From CAYFHQ01 sp964342805 (lineage in GTDB: Bacteria > Bacillota > Clostridia > Peptostreptococcales > Acidaminobacteraceae): 47,827 nucleotides of DNA. Shown one piece after another: positions 14,686 to 22,903 of the stretch. Below the pieces are notes generated by a model. It made no database searches. It was not told the origin of the DNA and was given only the letters and a program-made list of their open reading frames with translations. Each line of letters opens with the position of its first letter. Positions within the stretch are counted from its first letter, which is position 1. The DNA lies in NCBI GenBank assembly GCA_964342805.1, contig CAYFHQ010000015.1:1-47827 (forward strand), given 5' to 3'. Both the position numbers and the translations under genes were made by a program.

Positions 14686-16737
14686 ATGGTGAGTCAACTG
14701 GCGATATTGGTGGCAGGGGCCAGGGGAACCCTAAACACCTTGCAGGAGCAACTAAAACGATATTTACCAAAACGGGTGGAGATGAGGGCATATGCCCTGG
14801 ACGAAGGGGTGCCAGATGGTTTACGAGGGGACGTTTTAATCGTTTCCAGCCAACTGGCGTATGAGGAGTTAATGGCCCAGTGTGATGTGACCCAAGTGGG
14901 CAAAACCATCATAGCCGGACGGTCCATTCCCTTTCATCGTCTAGAGCAACTGGTTGGTGTTCCCGTGGGAACACAAGTGCTATTGGTGAATGATTTGCAG
15001 GAGACAGCCCAAGCAACCATCGAGCAATTGCGAGGGGTTGGGTTGTCTGGTCCCAACTACACAGCCTATGCACCAGGTATGCCTCTAGCGGATATTCGTG
15101 ACTTCAAAATTGCTGTTACGCCCGGTGAGTCTGACCGGGTACCCCCGAGTATTGAACGGGTGATCGACATTGGACCACGGGTCTTGGATTTTCCCACGAT
15201 CATGGCTGTCGTGACCAGCTTTAATGTGAGTTCTGCCCGGGCGGGTGCCTACTCTAGGCAGTATCTTCAAGTGATTATTGAACTTATGGCGAGTTTATCA
15301 GCGTCTAGAAATGAAGTGGCCCAATTGAATATGCGCCTGTCGTCCATGTTGGACCGTTTGGGAGACGGTCTCCTATTGGTGGATGGAGAGGGACAGGTGG
15401 TTTTTGTCAATGATGTGGCCAAGCAAGTCTTGGACATTCAAGATAGGCATGTGACAGGGAGGCCCATAGGGAAGCTACTTCGCCAGCGAGGCCTGAGCCA
15501 TGTTTTGGCAGATGTGGGCGGGGAAGGCCGCGTCGTTGAGTTGGGTGGCGAAAAGGTGGCTGTAACTCGGACAGTTATGCCAGAGCAAATGTCCATGGTG
15601 TCCTTTAAACGGGTCCAGGAATCCATTGACCAATCCGATCGATATAGACAAGAACTCAGACGAAAGGGTTTGGTGGCCAAGTATTCATTTGGTGACATCT
15701 TGGGCCAGGGGAAGGCGATAGAGAAGGCAAAAAAAATTGGAGGCAAGCTGGCAACTTCTGACTTGACTATTCTTATTGAAGGAGAAAGTGGCACTGGAAA
15801 GGAACTCTTTGCGTCAGCCATCCACCGCCAGTCGCCCAGAAACAATGCTCCCTTCCTGGCAGTAAATTTCAGTGCTCTACCGGATAACTTAATCGAAAGT
15901 GAACTCTTTGGTTATGTGGAAGGGGCCTTCACAGGGGCCAAAAAAGGGGGGAAGGTTGGTTTGTTTGAGCAAGCCGACGGGGGGACTCTTTTCCTAGACG
16001 AGATCGGGGATATTTCCCATAAGGTTCAAGCCCGTTTGCTACGGGTCCTACAGGAAGGGGAGTTCATGCCTGTAGGGGGCTCAGAAGTTCGAACAGTGGA
16101 TGTTCGTGTGGTAGCTGCAACGAATCGAGACCTTTTCAAAATGGTAGAAATGGGTGACTTTCGCAGTGACCTCTACTACAGGTTGAAGCGAGGCTATATT
16201 CCCCTACCCCCTCTACGGAATCGGTTGGAAGATATACCTAAATTGGCCCATCGTTTTTTACAGGAGTCCGGTGTTCGAGACATTGCTTTTACCCCGAAGG
16301 TAATTGAACGCTTCCAAACCTACCATTGGCATGGAAATGTCCGTGAACTTCGAAATACCATTGAGTATATGATTGCTGTCAGAGAATCAAATGTCTTGGG
16401 TCTCGATGACTTACCAGACCATATTAATGGCAAAGGGCGCCCTTCTGTTTGGCGAAATCGGGACGTGAAGCTCAGTGACGAGGAAGTATTTCTCCTACGA
16501 ACTGTGCGACAGTATATCAGTGAGGGTGAGGTTTGTGGTCGAGAGAAATTGGCGGCGTTGGGCGTGGCCCAAGGATTTCCATGTACGCCGCATACAGTTA
16601 GAAGCCGGCTACAACACATGGAGGAGTTGGGGTTGATCAGCAAGCGAAAGGGACGGCATGGAACCCGGCTCACAGAGTGGGGCAATCAATGGTTAGATTG
16701 GCACCAAAAGGTCACCAATGGATCACCAGACATATAG
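14686..16737 (+). CDS. Sigma-54-dependent activator with atypical winged-helix C-terminus
   Basis: A 683-residue enhancer-binding protein. Residues 1-200 resemble the PrpR/PEP-type N-terminal sensor (LAILVAGARG start), 215-320 form a PAS-like domain, and 335-575 the AAA+ motor. The motor has Walker A GESGTGKE (from about 366), the sigma-54-contacting loop GAFTGA (about 413), Walker B GGTLFLDEIG and an arginine-finger region. The last 85 residues (LLRTVRQYISEGEV...RSRLQHMEELGLISKR) look like a winged helix, not the usual Fis-type DNA-binding end. It almost certainly drives the two sigma-54 promoters at 11950 and 16887, responding to a cyanophycin-derived metabolite. Start ATG 14686, or GTG 14689, which is better spaced from AGGAGG. 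Confidence 0.88.
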   Translation: MVSQLAILVAGARGTLNTLQEQLKRYLPKRVEMRAYALDEGVPDGLRGDVLIVSSQLAYEELMAQCDVTQVGKTIIAGRSIPFHRLEQLVGVPVGTQVLLVNDLQETAQATIEQLRGVGLSGPNYTAYAPGMPLADIRDFKIAVTPGESDRVPPSIERVIDIGPRVLDFPTIMAVVTSFNVSSARAGAYSRQYLQVIIELMASLSASRNEVAQLNMRLSSMLDRLGDGLLLVDGEGQVVFVNDVAKQVLDIQDRHVTGRPIGKLLRQRGLSHVLADVGGEGRVVELGGEKVAVTRTVMPEQMSMVSFKRVQESIDQSDRYRQELRRKGLVAKYSFGDILGQGKAIEKAKKIGGKLATSDLTILIEGESGTGKELFASAIHRQSPRNNAPFLAVNFSALPDNLIESELFGYVEGAFTGAKKGGKVGLFEQADGGTLFLDEIGDISHKVQARLLRVLQEGEFMPVGGSEVRTVDVRVVAATNRDLFKMVEMGDFRSDLYYRLKRGYIPLPPLRNRLEDIPKLAHRFLQESGVRDIAFTPKVIERFQTYHWHGNVRELRNTIEYMIAVRESNVLGLDDLPDHINGKGRPSVWRNRDVKLSDEEVFLLRTVRQYISEGEVCGREKLAALGVAQGFPCTPHTVRSRLQHMEELGLISKRKGRHGTRLTEWGNQWLDWHQKVTNGSPDI

Positions 16738-16814
16738 GCCAGCAGAGTGTTTTTTTGCTAGGTTGCCTCAGTAGACAAGTTTTGAGAGGTGCCAAAGCGA
16801 TCACTGAATGTCAC

Positions 16815-16901
16815 TGTCCACTGGTTCCAATGAGTACGGGGATTTTGAAGAAAAACAGAAAAAATCCTTGAGTGAATGTTCGGAATTGGCACACCATTTG
16901 C
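16815..16901 (+). promoter_or_regulatory. Second sigma-54 promoter with possible upstream activator site
   Basis: TGGCACACCATTTGC (16887-16901) has the -24 GG and -12 GC ten bases apart and matches all core bases. About 70 bp upstream, TGTCCACTGGTT (16815-16826) matches 10 of 12 bases of a motif before the first sigma-54 promoter (11767-11778) and could be the activator site. The element drives the carrier gene at 16953. Confidence 0.8.
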
Positions 16902-16952
16902 GTTTATTAAGTGTTGTAATCGTAAATCAACATTTTATAAGGGGGAATAAGC

Positions 16953-18593
16953 ATGTCGAATCAAAAGAGAAAGTGGGAAATGCCAGATACCTATGTCATT
17001 ATCTTTTTCATAGTGGTACTGGCAGCACTGATGACCTACCTGGTGCCAGTGGGGCATTTTGATGTACTTTACGAAGCCAAGAGTGCAGACGGTGAGGTAC
17101 TTGTGCAGGTCGCAGATGGAGAGGCAAAAGACTTTGGCGTGAATGGTACAACATATTCCCTAGACGCCAGTGGGGATAAAACCCTGCTGACAACTGGAGG
17201 GGAAGAACTGGGTTCCATAAAGAAGTCAAAGGCAAAGGCCATTGAAACAGATGACTTCAAGGTTACACAGGTTTACGGGACATACGTGAGTGATGGAACG
17301 AAAAATGGAATTAAGGTCTTCGAAAAGTGGGGTGGAATGGGCTTCCTCAACTATGTTTTTGAAGGTTTTGTGTCCGGTGATAAGTGGGGATCAGCTGTGG
17401 GTGTCATGGCCTTTATCCTCATTGTTGGTGGATCATTTGGTATTGTACTTCGAACTGCGGCTGTAGATAATGGAATCTTACGGTTTATTGAGATTGCCAA
17501 GGGATGGGAAGTTGCAGTGATTCCTGCCATGTTCATTCTGTTTTCATTGGGTGGCGCTGTTTTCGGTATGGGCGAAGAGGCCATACCCTTTGCCATGATC
17601 CTGGTCCCAGTTATGGTAGCCATGGGCTATGACGCCATTACTGGCGTCATGATCACCTATGTGGCTACACAGATTGGTTTTGCAACTTCATGGATGAATC
17701 CATTTTCAGTTGCAATTGCCCAAGGCATTGCAGGAGTTCCAGTTGGCTCAGGCTTTGGTTTCCGTTTTGCCATGTGGATGATCTTCACCTTGGTGGGGGT
17801 AGTTTTCACGACCCTTTATGCCCAGCGGATTAGAAAAGACCCACAGAGATCCTTGTCCTATGACTCAGATGCTTATTTTAGAGACGAAATTCAAGAGAAC
17901 AAAACCAAGGCAGCCAAGTTCACTGTGGGACATGGCCTGGTTATGCTAACCGTTCTAGCAGGCGTTGTTTGGATTATTTGGGGTGTGCAAGAACATGCCT
18001 ACTATCTACCCGAAATCGCAACCATCTTTTTTACCATGGGGATTGTTGCAGGGATTCTTGGTGTTGTTTTTAAGCTGAATAACATGACGGTGAACAGCAT
18101 AGCCCACTCCTTTAAGAAGGGTGCAGCAGACCTTGTTGGTGCTGCCATGGTTGTGGGGATGGCCAAGGGAATCGTTTTGGTACTGGGCGGCACGGGAGCT
18201 GGTACGGACACTGTCATGAACACTGTACTAGCGGGAATGTCCAACACCCTGAGCGGCCTACCAAATGTCGTGACAGCTTGGGTCATGTATGCTTTCCAAT
18301 CTGTTTTTAACTTCTTCGTAGTTTCCGGTTCTGGCCAAGCAGCTTTAACCATGCCACTAATGGCACCATTGGCATCAATTGTAGGCGTTTCCAAGCAGGT
18401 TGCCGTTTTAGCCTTCCAGTTGGGTGACGGTTTAACTAACATTATCGTGCCTACGTCAGCAGCCCTTATGGGTACGTTAGGTGTTGCGAGAATCGAATGG
18501 ACCAAGTGGTTTAAGTTCCAGATTGTCTTCCAGGGAATCCTCGTTGCCGGGGCGTCGCTATTTGTGATCGCTGGTGTATTGATGGGCTTCTAG
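16953..18593 (+). CDS. YfcC-family (ArcD/DcuC-like) membrane carrier
   Basis: A 546-residue polytopic membrane protein of about 12 helices. It begins WEMPDTYVIIFFIVVLAALMTYLVPVGHF and includes a soluble stretch (about 40-120) and repeated glycine-rich helices such as GGAVFGMGEEAIPFAM and the C-terminal GDGLTNIIVPTSAALMG. These are typical of the YfcC family, related to ArcD and DcuC carriers that move amino acids or dicarboxylates. Its sigma-54 promoter and position next to cyanophycinase and IadA suggest import of beta-Asp-Arg, or exchange of arginine or ornithine; the substrate is inferred. The ATG follows AAGGGGGAATAAGC. It ends at a 15-bp bidirectional terminator. Confidence 0.85.
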   Translation: MSNQKRKWEMPDTYVIIFFIVVLAALMTYLVPVGHFDVLYEAKSADGEVLVQVADGEAKDFGVNGTTYSLDASGDKTLLTTGGEELGSIKKSKAKAIETDDFKVTQVYGTYVSDGTKNGIKVFEKWGGMGFLNYVFEGFVSGDKWGSAVGVMAFILIVGGSFGIVLRTAAVDNGILRFIEIAKGWEVAVIPAMFILFSLGGAVFGMGEEAIPFAMILVPVMVAMGYDAITGVMITYVATQIGFATSWMNPFSVAIAQGIAGVPVGSGFGFRFAMWMIFTLVGVVFTTLYAQRIRKDPQRSLSYDSDAYFRDEIQENKTKAAKFTVGHGLVMLTVLAGVVWIIWGVQEHAYYLPEIATIFFTMGIVAGILGVVFKLNNMTVNSIAHSFKKGAADLVGAAMVVGMAKGIVLVLGGTGAGTDTVMNTVLAGMSNTLSGLPNVVTAWVMYAFQSVFNFFVVSGSGQAALTMPLMAPLASIVGVSKQVAVLAFQLGDGLTNIIVPTSAALMGTLGVARIEWTKWFKFQIVFQGILVAGASLFVIAGVLMGF

Positions 18594-18625
18594 TGAGGAA
18601 ATTGTTGACTGTATTATAGACCTAC

Positions 18626-18668
18626 AAAAGGCCTTATCCAAGGAAGTCTTCCGTGGATAAGGCCTTTT
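18626..18668. terminator. Bidirectional terminator
   Basis: A 15-bp perfect stem (18626-18640 / 18654-18668) with AAAA and TTTT at the base, between convergent genes. Confidence 0.85.
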
Positions 18669-18674
18669 CTCACT

Positions 18675-19889
18675 TTAAAACTGAATCACATCCCGGTCCA
18701 TATCTTCGTATTCCTGGACCAGCAAGCGGGGGGCATACCGCTTGATCAATATAGCGCCCAGGGGAGCCGTTAAAATGATGGACAGGACACCTATGGCTAG
18801 AATGACTTGCCCAGAAGGGAGGCCAGCTGCCAGTGGAAGGGAGGCAACGGCTGCTTGGACGGTGGCCTTGGGTGAATAGGCCATCATGGCAAAGAGTCGT
18901 TCCTTTTTGTTGAGGGCGCTACCCGCTGTGGACAACCAAACCCCCAGACTCCGACCCACCAGGCCAATGGCAACCAGGATGATCCCTGCCAGACCGGCCT
19001 TCATGGCCACGGTCACGTCCACCTGGGCACCGACCAAGACAAAGAGGAGGATCTGGGCAAAGCCCCAAATTTGGTTAAAGGCCTTGGACTTCCTCTTGGA
19101 CCGGGCGGGGTCCTTTAGGTTAATGGTGAAGCCCAGGGTCATGATGGCCAGGTAGGCTGAGATATCCACAATGGGCTTGAGCTGGGCCTCAATGGCTGTT
19201 AAGAGTATGCAGGTGGCCAAGAGGATGAGGATCCGGTCCAGGTCTTTAAAGGAGATCCGGCGAAAGACTTGGAGGAGGCCCAGGCCGGCCAGGGCGCCCA
19301 TCCCAATGCCCCCTAGAATGGTAATGGGGATTTTCAAGAGTTCCACTCCCATGTGGCCCCCTTGGTTGAGGTTGAGGCCAATGAAGACGGTTAAAAAGGT
19401 GATGGAGACCACGTCATCCACAGAGGCACCAGACAGGATCAGGGTGGGGACGCCCTTGTTGGTTCCCAAGCGTCGTTCCTGGAGTTTCAACATGAGGGGA
19501 ACCACCACGGCAGGGGAAACCGCAGCCACGATAAAGCCCAACATGCCCCCTTCTAGGAGGGTGAAACCCAGGAAGACCGTGGAGGCCAGGGCCACAAAGA
19601 ATCCTTCAATAACACAGGGAATAAAGGCCATTTTCAGGGCGGCGGGCCCCACCTTAAGGAGGTCGTCCTTGTTAATGCCCAATCCGGCCTTGAGCAGGAT
19701 CACGATCAAGGCAAACTTGCGCAGGTCTGCAGAAATTGCCAGGGTGTTGGCGTCTAGGATATTAAGGGCGTAGGGGCCGATAATGACGCCCAAGAGGAGC
19801 ATGCCCAGCAAGCCGGGGAGTTTCAAACGTTCAAAGAGGCCCTTGGCCACAATGCCAAGGAGGAGGATTAAACCGATGGAATAGAGCAT
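18675..19889 (-). CDS. CPA-type cation/proton antiporter
   Basis: A 404-residue protein that is nearly all hydrophobic helices (about 11-12). It starts with the KLPGLLGMLLLGVIIGP motif of monovalent cation:proton antiporters and has the paired inner repeats (GASVDDVVSITFLTVFIG, with Asp-Asp in the transport core). It lacks the C-terminal RCK/TrkA domains of Kef channels. It should exchange Na+ or K+ for H+ across the membrane. The ATG follows AAGGAAG. It is a single gene, convergent with the YfcC carrier. Confidence 0.85.
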   Translation of the reverse strand: MLYSIGLILLLGIVAKGLFERLKLPGLLGMLLLGVIIGPYALNILDANTLAISADLRKFALIVILLKAGLGINKDDLLKVGPAALKMAFIPCVIEGFFVALASTVFLGFTLLEGGMLGFIVAAVSPAVVVPLMLKLQERRLGTNKGVPTLILSGASVDDVVSITFLTVFIGLNLNQGGHMGVELLKIPITILGGIGMGALAGLGLLQVFRRISFKDLDRILILLATCILLTAIEAQLKPIVDISAYLAIMTLGFTINLKDPARSKRKSKAFNQIWGFAQILLFVLVGAQVDVTVAMKAGLAGIILVAIGLVGRSLGVWLSTAGSALNKKERLFAMMAYSPKATVQAAVASLPLAAGLPSGQVILAIGVLSIILTAPLGAILIKRYAPRLLVQEYEDMDRDVIQF

Positions 19890-19941
19890 ATGTCTTCCTT
19901 TCTGTGGTCGATGGAGGTCCAGTTAGGGCCAAATGGACAAT

Positions 19942-20160
19942 AAAAAAAGCACCTGCGCACACGGATTCCGCGGCACAGGTGCTATTAATTATCTCACTAG
20001 GACATAATGGTTTTGGCGAGCTCCATCGCCTGACTTGTATTTATCATGTTAAGTGTATGCTTGAAGGGCCCTTCTGTCAAATGAAATCCAGCTTGGAGAA
20101 TAAAAAGGGCTTCCAGGGCAAGGCCCCAGTTGGACTGAGGAGGGGCCAAAGCCTTTTGGG
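19942..20160 (-). other. Structured intergenic region with orphan minus-strand terminator
   Basis: AGCACCTG (19948-19955) pairs with CAGGTGCT (19976-19983), and the minus strand then runs into seven Ts (19948-19942), a proper terminator for a minus transcript. A second hairpin lies at 20102-20157: GGCCCC (20122-20127) with GGGGCC (20142-20147), flanked by AAAGGGCTT/AAGCCTTTT. No frame here has a ribosome site. Either the antiporter messenger is preceded by a separately terminated leader, or a minus-strand small RNA lies here. Confidence 0.4.
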
Positions 20161-20197
20161 GACTGACTCTCGACGATTTTCGACATTTTTCCAATAA

Positions 20198-20238
20198 TTG
20201 CAAAATGCCTACTTATATGATATACTATCCATGATAGT
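20198..20238 (+). promoter_or_regulatory. Promoter and dyad before the flavodoxin-like gene
   Basis: TTGCAA (20198-20203), a 17-bp spacer and TATACT (20221-20226). A perfect dyad ACTATC-CAT-GATAGT (20224-20238) overlaps the start point and is a likely operator. Confidence 0.55.
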
Positions 20239-20260
20239 TTACATAATATAGAGCGAGGAG

Positions 20261-20746
20261 GTGTTCGATCTGAGAGTTTGGATTTTGTATGCCACCAAGC
20301 AGGGAAGCGTCGAGCGCTGTGCAAGATATATGGAGCAACAGCGGGAGGGTGTAATTCCTTGGGACCTCCATGACGGCGTTCCGCCCTTCATTCGGCCTGA
20401 GGACAAGATCATCCTGGCCAGTGGCGTATATAACGGCAAGGTCTCAACCATGGTGCAACGATTTGTAACAGGCCACCAGGGGAGCCTCAAGGACAAGTCC
20501 GTGTCCTTGCTGTTGTGCTGTGAACAACCGGAACTCATAGACAAGGTCGTGAAAGACAGTTTTGGTAGCTATGCCGACCAGATTGACCATGTTGTCTATG
20601 GGGGCTATGCCCACGTTCCGAGAAAACTAAATCCCATCGATCGCTTGGTCAGTAAGTATTTCAATCGTATAGAGGGACATGCAGATTGCCTAGCCTACGA
20701 CAATCTACAAGGCCTTCTGTCAGCTAAACAAGGACAAAAAGCGTAG
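20261..20746 (+). CDS. Flavodoxin-like (HemG-type) protein
   Basis: A protein of about 160 residues whose N-terminus RVWILYATKQGSVERCARYM is the FMN phosphate-binding loop of flavodoxin-domain proteins of the HemG type. KIILASGVYNGKVSTMVQRFV and LLLCCEQPE follow the same fold, and the C-terminus resembles HemG (VYGGYAHVPRKLNPIDRL). HemG is protoporphyrinogen oxidase in Enterobacteria; in an anaerobe this is more likely a general flavodoxin-type oxidoreductase. The GTG at 20261 directly abuts GAGGAGG, too close for initiation. The in-frame CTG at 20270 is nine bases away and would give MRVWILYATKQGS, the normal family start. A terminator follows at 20754. Confidence 0.75.
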   Translation: MFDLRVWILYATKQGSVERCARYMEQQREGVIPWDLHDGVPPFIRPEDKIILASGVYNGKVSTMVQRFVTGHQGSLKDKSVSLLLCCEQPELIDKVVKDSFGSYADQIDHVVYGGYAHVPRKLNPIDRLVSKYFNRIEGHADCLAYDNLQGLLSAKQGQKA

Positions 20747-20753
20747 TTTTTAA

Positions 20754-20784
20754 CCGCACCTAACTAAATGGGTGCGGATTTTTT
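20754..20784 (+). terminator. Terminator after the flavodoxin-like gene
   Basis: CCGCACC (20754-20760) pairs with GGTGCGG (20771-20777), followed by ATTTTTT. Confidence 0.75.
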
Positions 20785-20859
20785 ATCCCTGGCACTCTTG
20801 ATTTGAATAAAAAGTAAAAAGGTATAAAAGAAAGAGAGAGATAGGAATGGGGAGGCTCC

Positions 20860-22806
20860 ATGTTTAAGTGGATTCGCAGCAGTCTAGCCAACACACTGAC
20901 ATTCTATATATCTGTGTTTCTAATTATTGTTCTGGCCATAGCCGGTGTTTTTGGTGCGACCTACTTACGGGGACAAGCTGAAACACAGATCCTCAACCAA
21001 ACACGTCTAAAAACCCAGGTGGTGTCTGCAGAAATAAAGGACGTTTTTGAGAATGCGGTTTTTGTCGTGGAAATGTTGCAGGACAATGAGTCCATAGGGG
21101 CCTACTTGGATTCAGTAGACCACCATGGTCAAATAGAAACCAATCCCCACTATGACCGGGTCATGGAGGTCTTACAGAAAACCCAGCTAAAAAGCAGTTT
21201 TTTCCGCTACACCTGGATCGCCAATGAACAAGCTAGCTTTTACCTGGACCATGAAGGTACCTTCCCCGGCGTGGACTACGATATTATAAGAAGACCCTGG
21301 TACCCAGGTGCGGTTGATGCAGACCCTATCTACTTTTCTGTGCCCTACGTGGAATGGACCAGTGGGACTGTTGTGGTTTCCATCATGGGCAAGGTCAAGA
21401 AGGGCCCAGACCGGGTTGGCTTTGTCTCTGTGGACATCCAGTTCAAGGACCTACCCAGCCTATTTGCCAACACCCATTTCAGTGATCATGATAGGAGTTA
21501 CTTGATCAGTGACACCGGTGGCTATATCTATCACCCCCAGGCTGACCAAATCGGTCGGGGCGGTATACACCAAGAGGACGACCTTCTCTATCCCTTCCGG
21601 GACCTGATCCTTGAGGGAGGCCAGGCTGAAGCCATGGCCCAAGTTGAAGTGGACGGTCGTTCCTACTACCTGTCTGTTTATGACGTGGGGGACTTTGACT
21701 GGAAGGTAGTCACCCTCCTGGACGCAGGGTCTGTCTTTGCTGACATGAACCGGGCGGCCATCTGGTTTAGTCTACTGTCTGTCATTGTGGTCATAGGGAC
21801 CCTGCTTTTGGTTTTCTACATTGTCCGAAACTCTACAAAACCCTACAAACACCTGGTTTCCTATGGCAAAAACATTGAGGACGGCGACCTATCCAGAAAC
21901 CTCCCTGGGGAATACCTCCAGCGGACCGACGAAATGGGGGCCCTTTCAAGGACCTTCCAAATGGTCATTGACGCCTTCCGCAATGAAACCACCCTCCTGG
22001 AGCAGGAACTGGCAGAAATCAACCGGGAACTGGAAGCCCAATATGCCCATATCCTCGAAACGGAAAAGGTAGCCTCCCTGGGCAATATCGTTGCAGGGGT
22101 TGCCCATGAGATCAACACTCCCATAGGCAACTGCTTGTCCACGGCCACCTACCTGGAAACCATCAGCAGTGACCTGGAGGACAAGTTTAGAAGTGGTCAA
22201 ATGACCAAGAGGGACCTGCAACAATATATTGAAGCCTCAGACGAGTCTTGTGCCATCATGATCAGTAGCCTCCAGCGGTCTGCCCAGCTCATCAACAACT
22301 TCAGGCAGGTGGCTGTGGACCAGAGTAGCAACCAACGCTACCGGTTTAACGTGTCTGAGACCATCGACAATATTGTGACCAGCCTCCGCCATGAATACAA
22401 GCGCCACCATGTGACCATCGACAACCAGTGTCCGGTCCACATTGAGATTGACAGCTATCCAGGAGAATATGCTCAGATCTTGACCAACTTGATCATCAAC
22501 TCCCTCCGACATGGTTTCCAGGGCCGGGACCAGGGCCGGATATCCATCAATGCTGAAAGCAGTGAAAACCGCTTTTTCCTCTTTTATGAAGACGATGGCA
22601 AGGGCATGAGCCATGAGACCCTCCACCGGCTCTATGAACCCTTCTACACCACCAACCGGGGGAGTGGCAACAGTGGCCTAGGCATGCATATTGTCTACAA
22701 TATCGTCACCCAAAAGCTAGGTGGGACAGTCATGTGTGAAAGCGCCCCTGGCCAAGGGGTGAAGTTTATTATCTCTGTTCCCGTTGAAGAGCATATGGAA
22801 GCCTAA
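20860..22806 (+). CDS. Membrane sensor histidine kinase with extracytoplasmic Cache domain
   Basis: A 648-residue kinase. Helix 1 is at about 13-37 and helix 2 at about 300-323; the 260 residues between form an external dCache-type sensor (WYPGAVDADPIYFSVPYVEWTSG is typical). HAMP follows (about 325-375), then a coiled coil and the phospho-acceptor helix GNIVAGVAHEINTPIGN with His near 417. The ATPase domain has an N-box (NLIINSLRHG), G1 (DDGKGMS) and G2 (GSGNSGLGMHIV). It should autophosphorylate on binding a small external ligand, perhaps an amino or organic acid. No response regulator is adjacent, so its partner is elsewhere. The ATG follows GGGGAGGCTCC. Confidence 0.9.
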   Translation: MFKWIRSSLANTLTFYISVFLIIVLAIAGVFGATYLRGQAETQILNQTRLKTQVVSAEIKDVFENAVFVVEMLQDNESIGAYLDSVDHHGQIETNPHYDRVMEVLQKTQLKSSFFRYTWIANEQASFYLDHEGTFPGVDYDIIRRPWYPGAVDADPIYFSVPYVEWTSGTVVVSIMGKVKKGPDRVGFVSVDIQFKDLPSLFANTHFSDHDRSYLISDTGGYIYHPQADQIGRGGIHQEDDLLYPFRDLILEGGQAEAMAQVEVDGRSYYLSVYDVGDFDWKVVTLLDAGSVFADMNRAAIWFSLLSVIVVIGTLLLVFYIVRNSTKPYKHLVSYGKNIEDGDLSRNLPGEYLQRTDEMGALSRTFQMVIDAFRNETTLLEQELAEINRELEAQYAHILETEKVASLGNIVAGVAHEINTPIGNCLSTATYLETISSDLEDKFRSGQMTKRDLQQYIEASDESCAIMISSLQRSAQLINNFRQVAVDQSSNQRYRFNVSETIDNIVTSLRHEYKRHHVTIDNQCPVHIEIDSYPGEYAQILTNLIINSLRHGFQGRDQGRISINAESSENRFFLFYEDDGKGMSHETLHRLYEPFYTTNRGSGNSGLGMHIVYNIVTQKLGGTVMCESAPGQGVKFIISVPVEEHMEA

Positions 22807-22826
22807 AGTGAAAATGTGACCGTCAC

Positions 22827-22862
22827 AACCCCTTGGAGATCATTGATCCCCAAGGGGTTTAT
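22827..22862 (+). terminator. Terminator after the histidine kinase
   Basis: AACCCCTTGG (22827-22836) pairs perfectly with CCAAGGGGTT (22850-22859), followed by TATCTC; the tail is short. Confidence 0.65.
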
Positions 22863-22903
22863 CTCATATACTGATAGAAAGAAAAACAAGTCAAGGAGGG
22901 GCC

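Noticed and set aside
19997..20203. A 68-codon minus-strand frame starting TTG
   Set aside because: Despite the terminator downstream of it, no ribosome site precedes the start and the sequence runs through a long hairpin.
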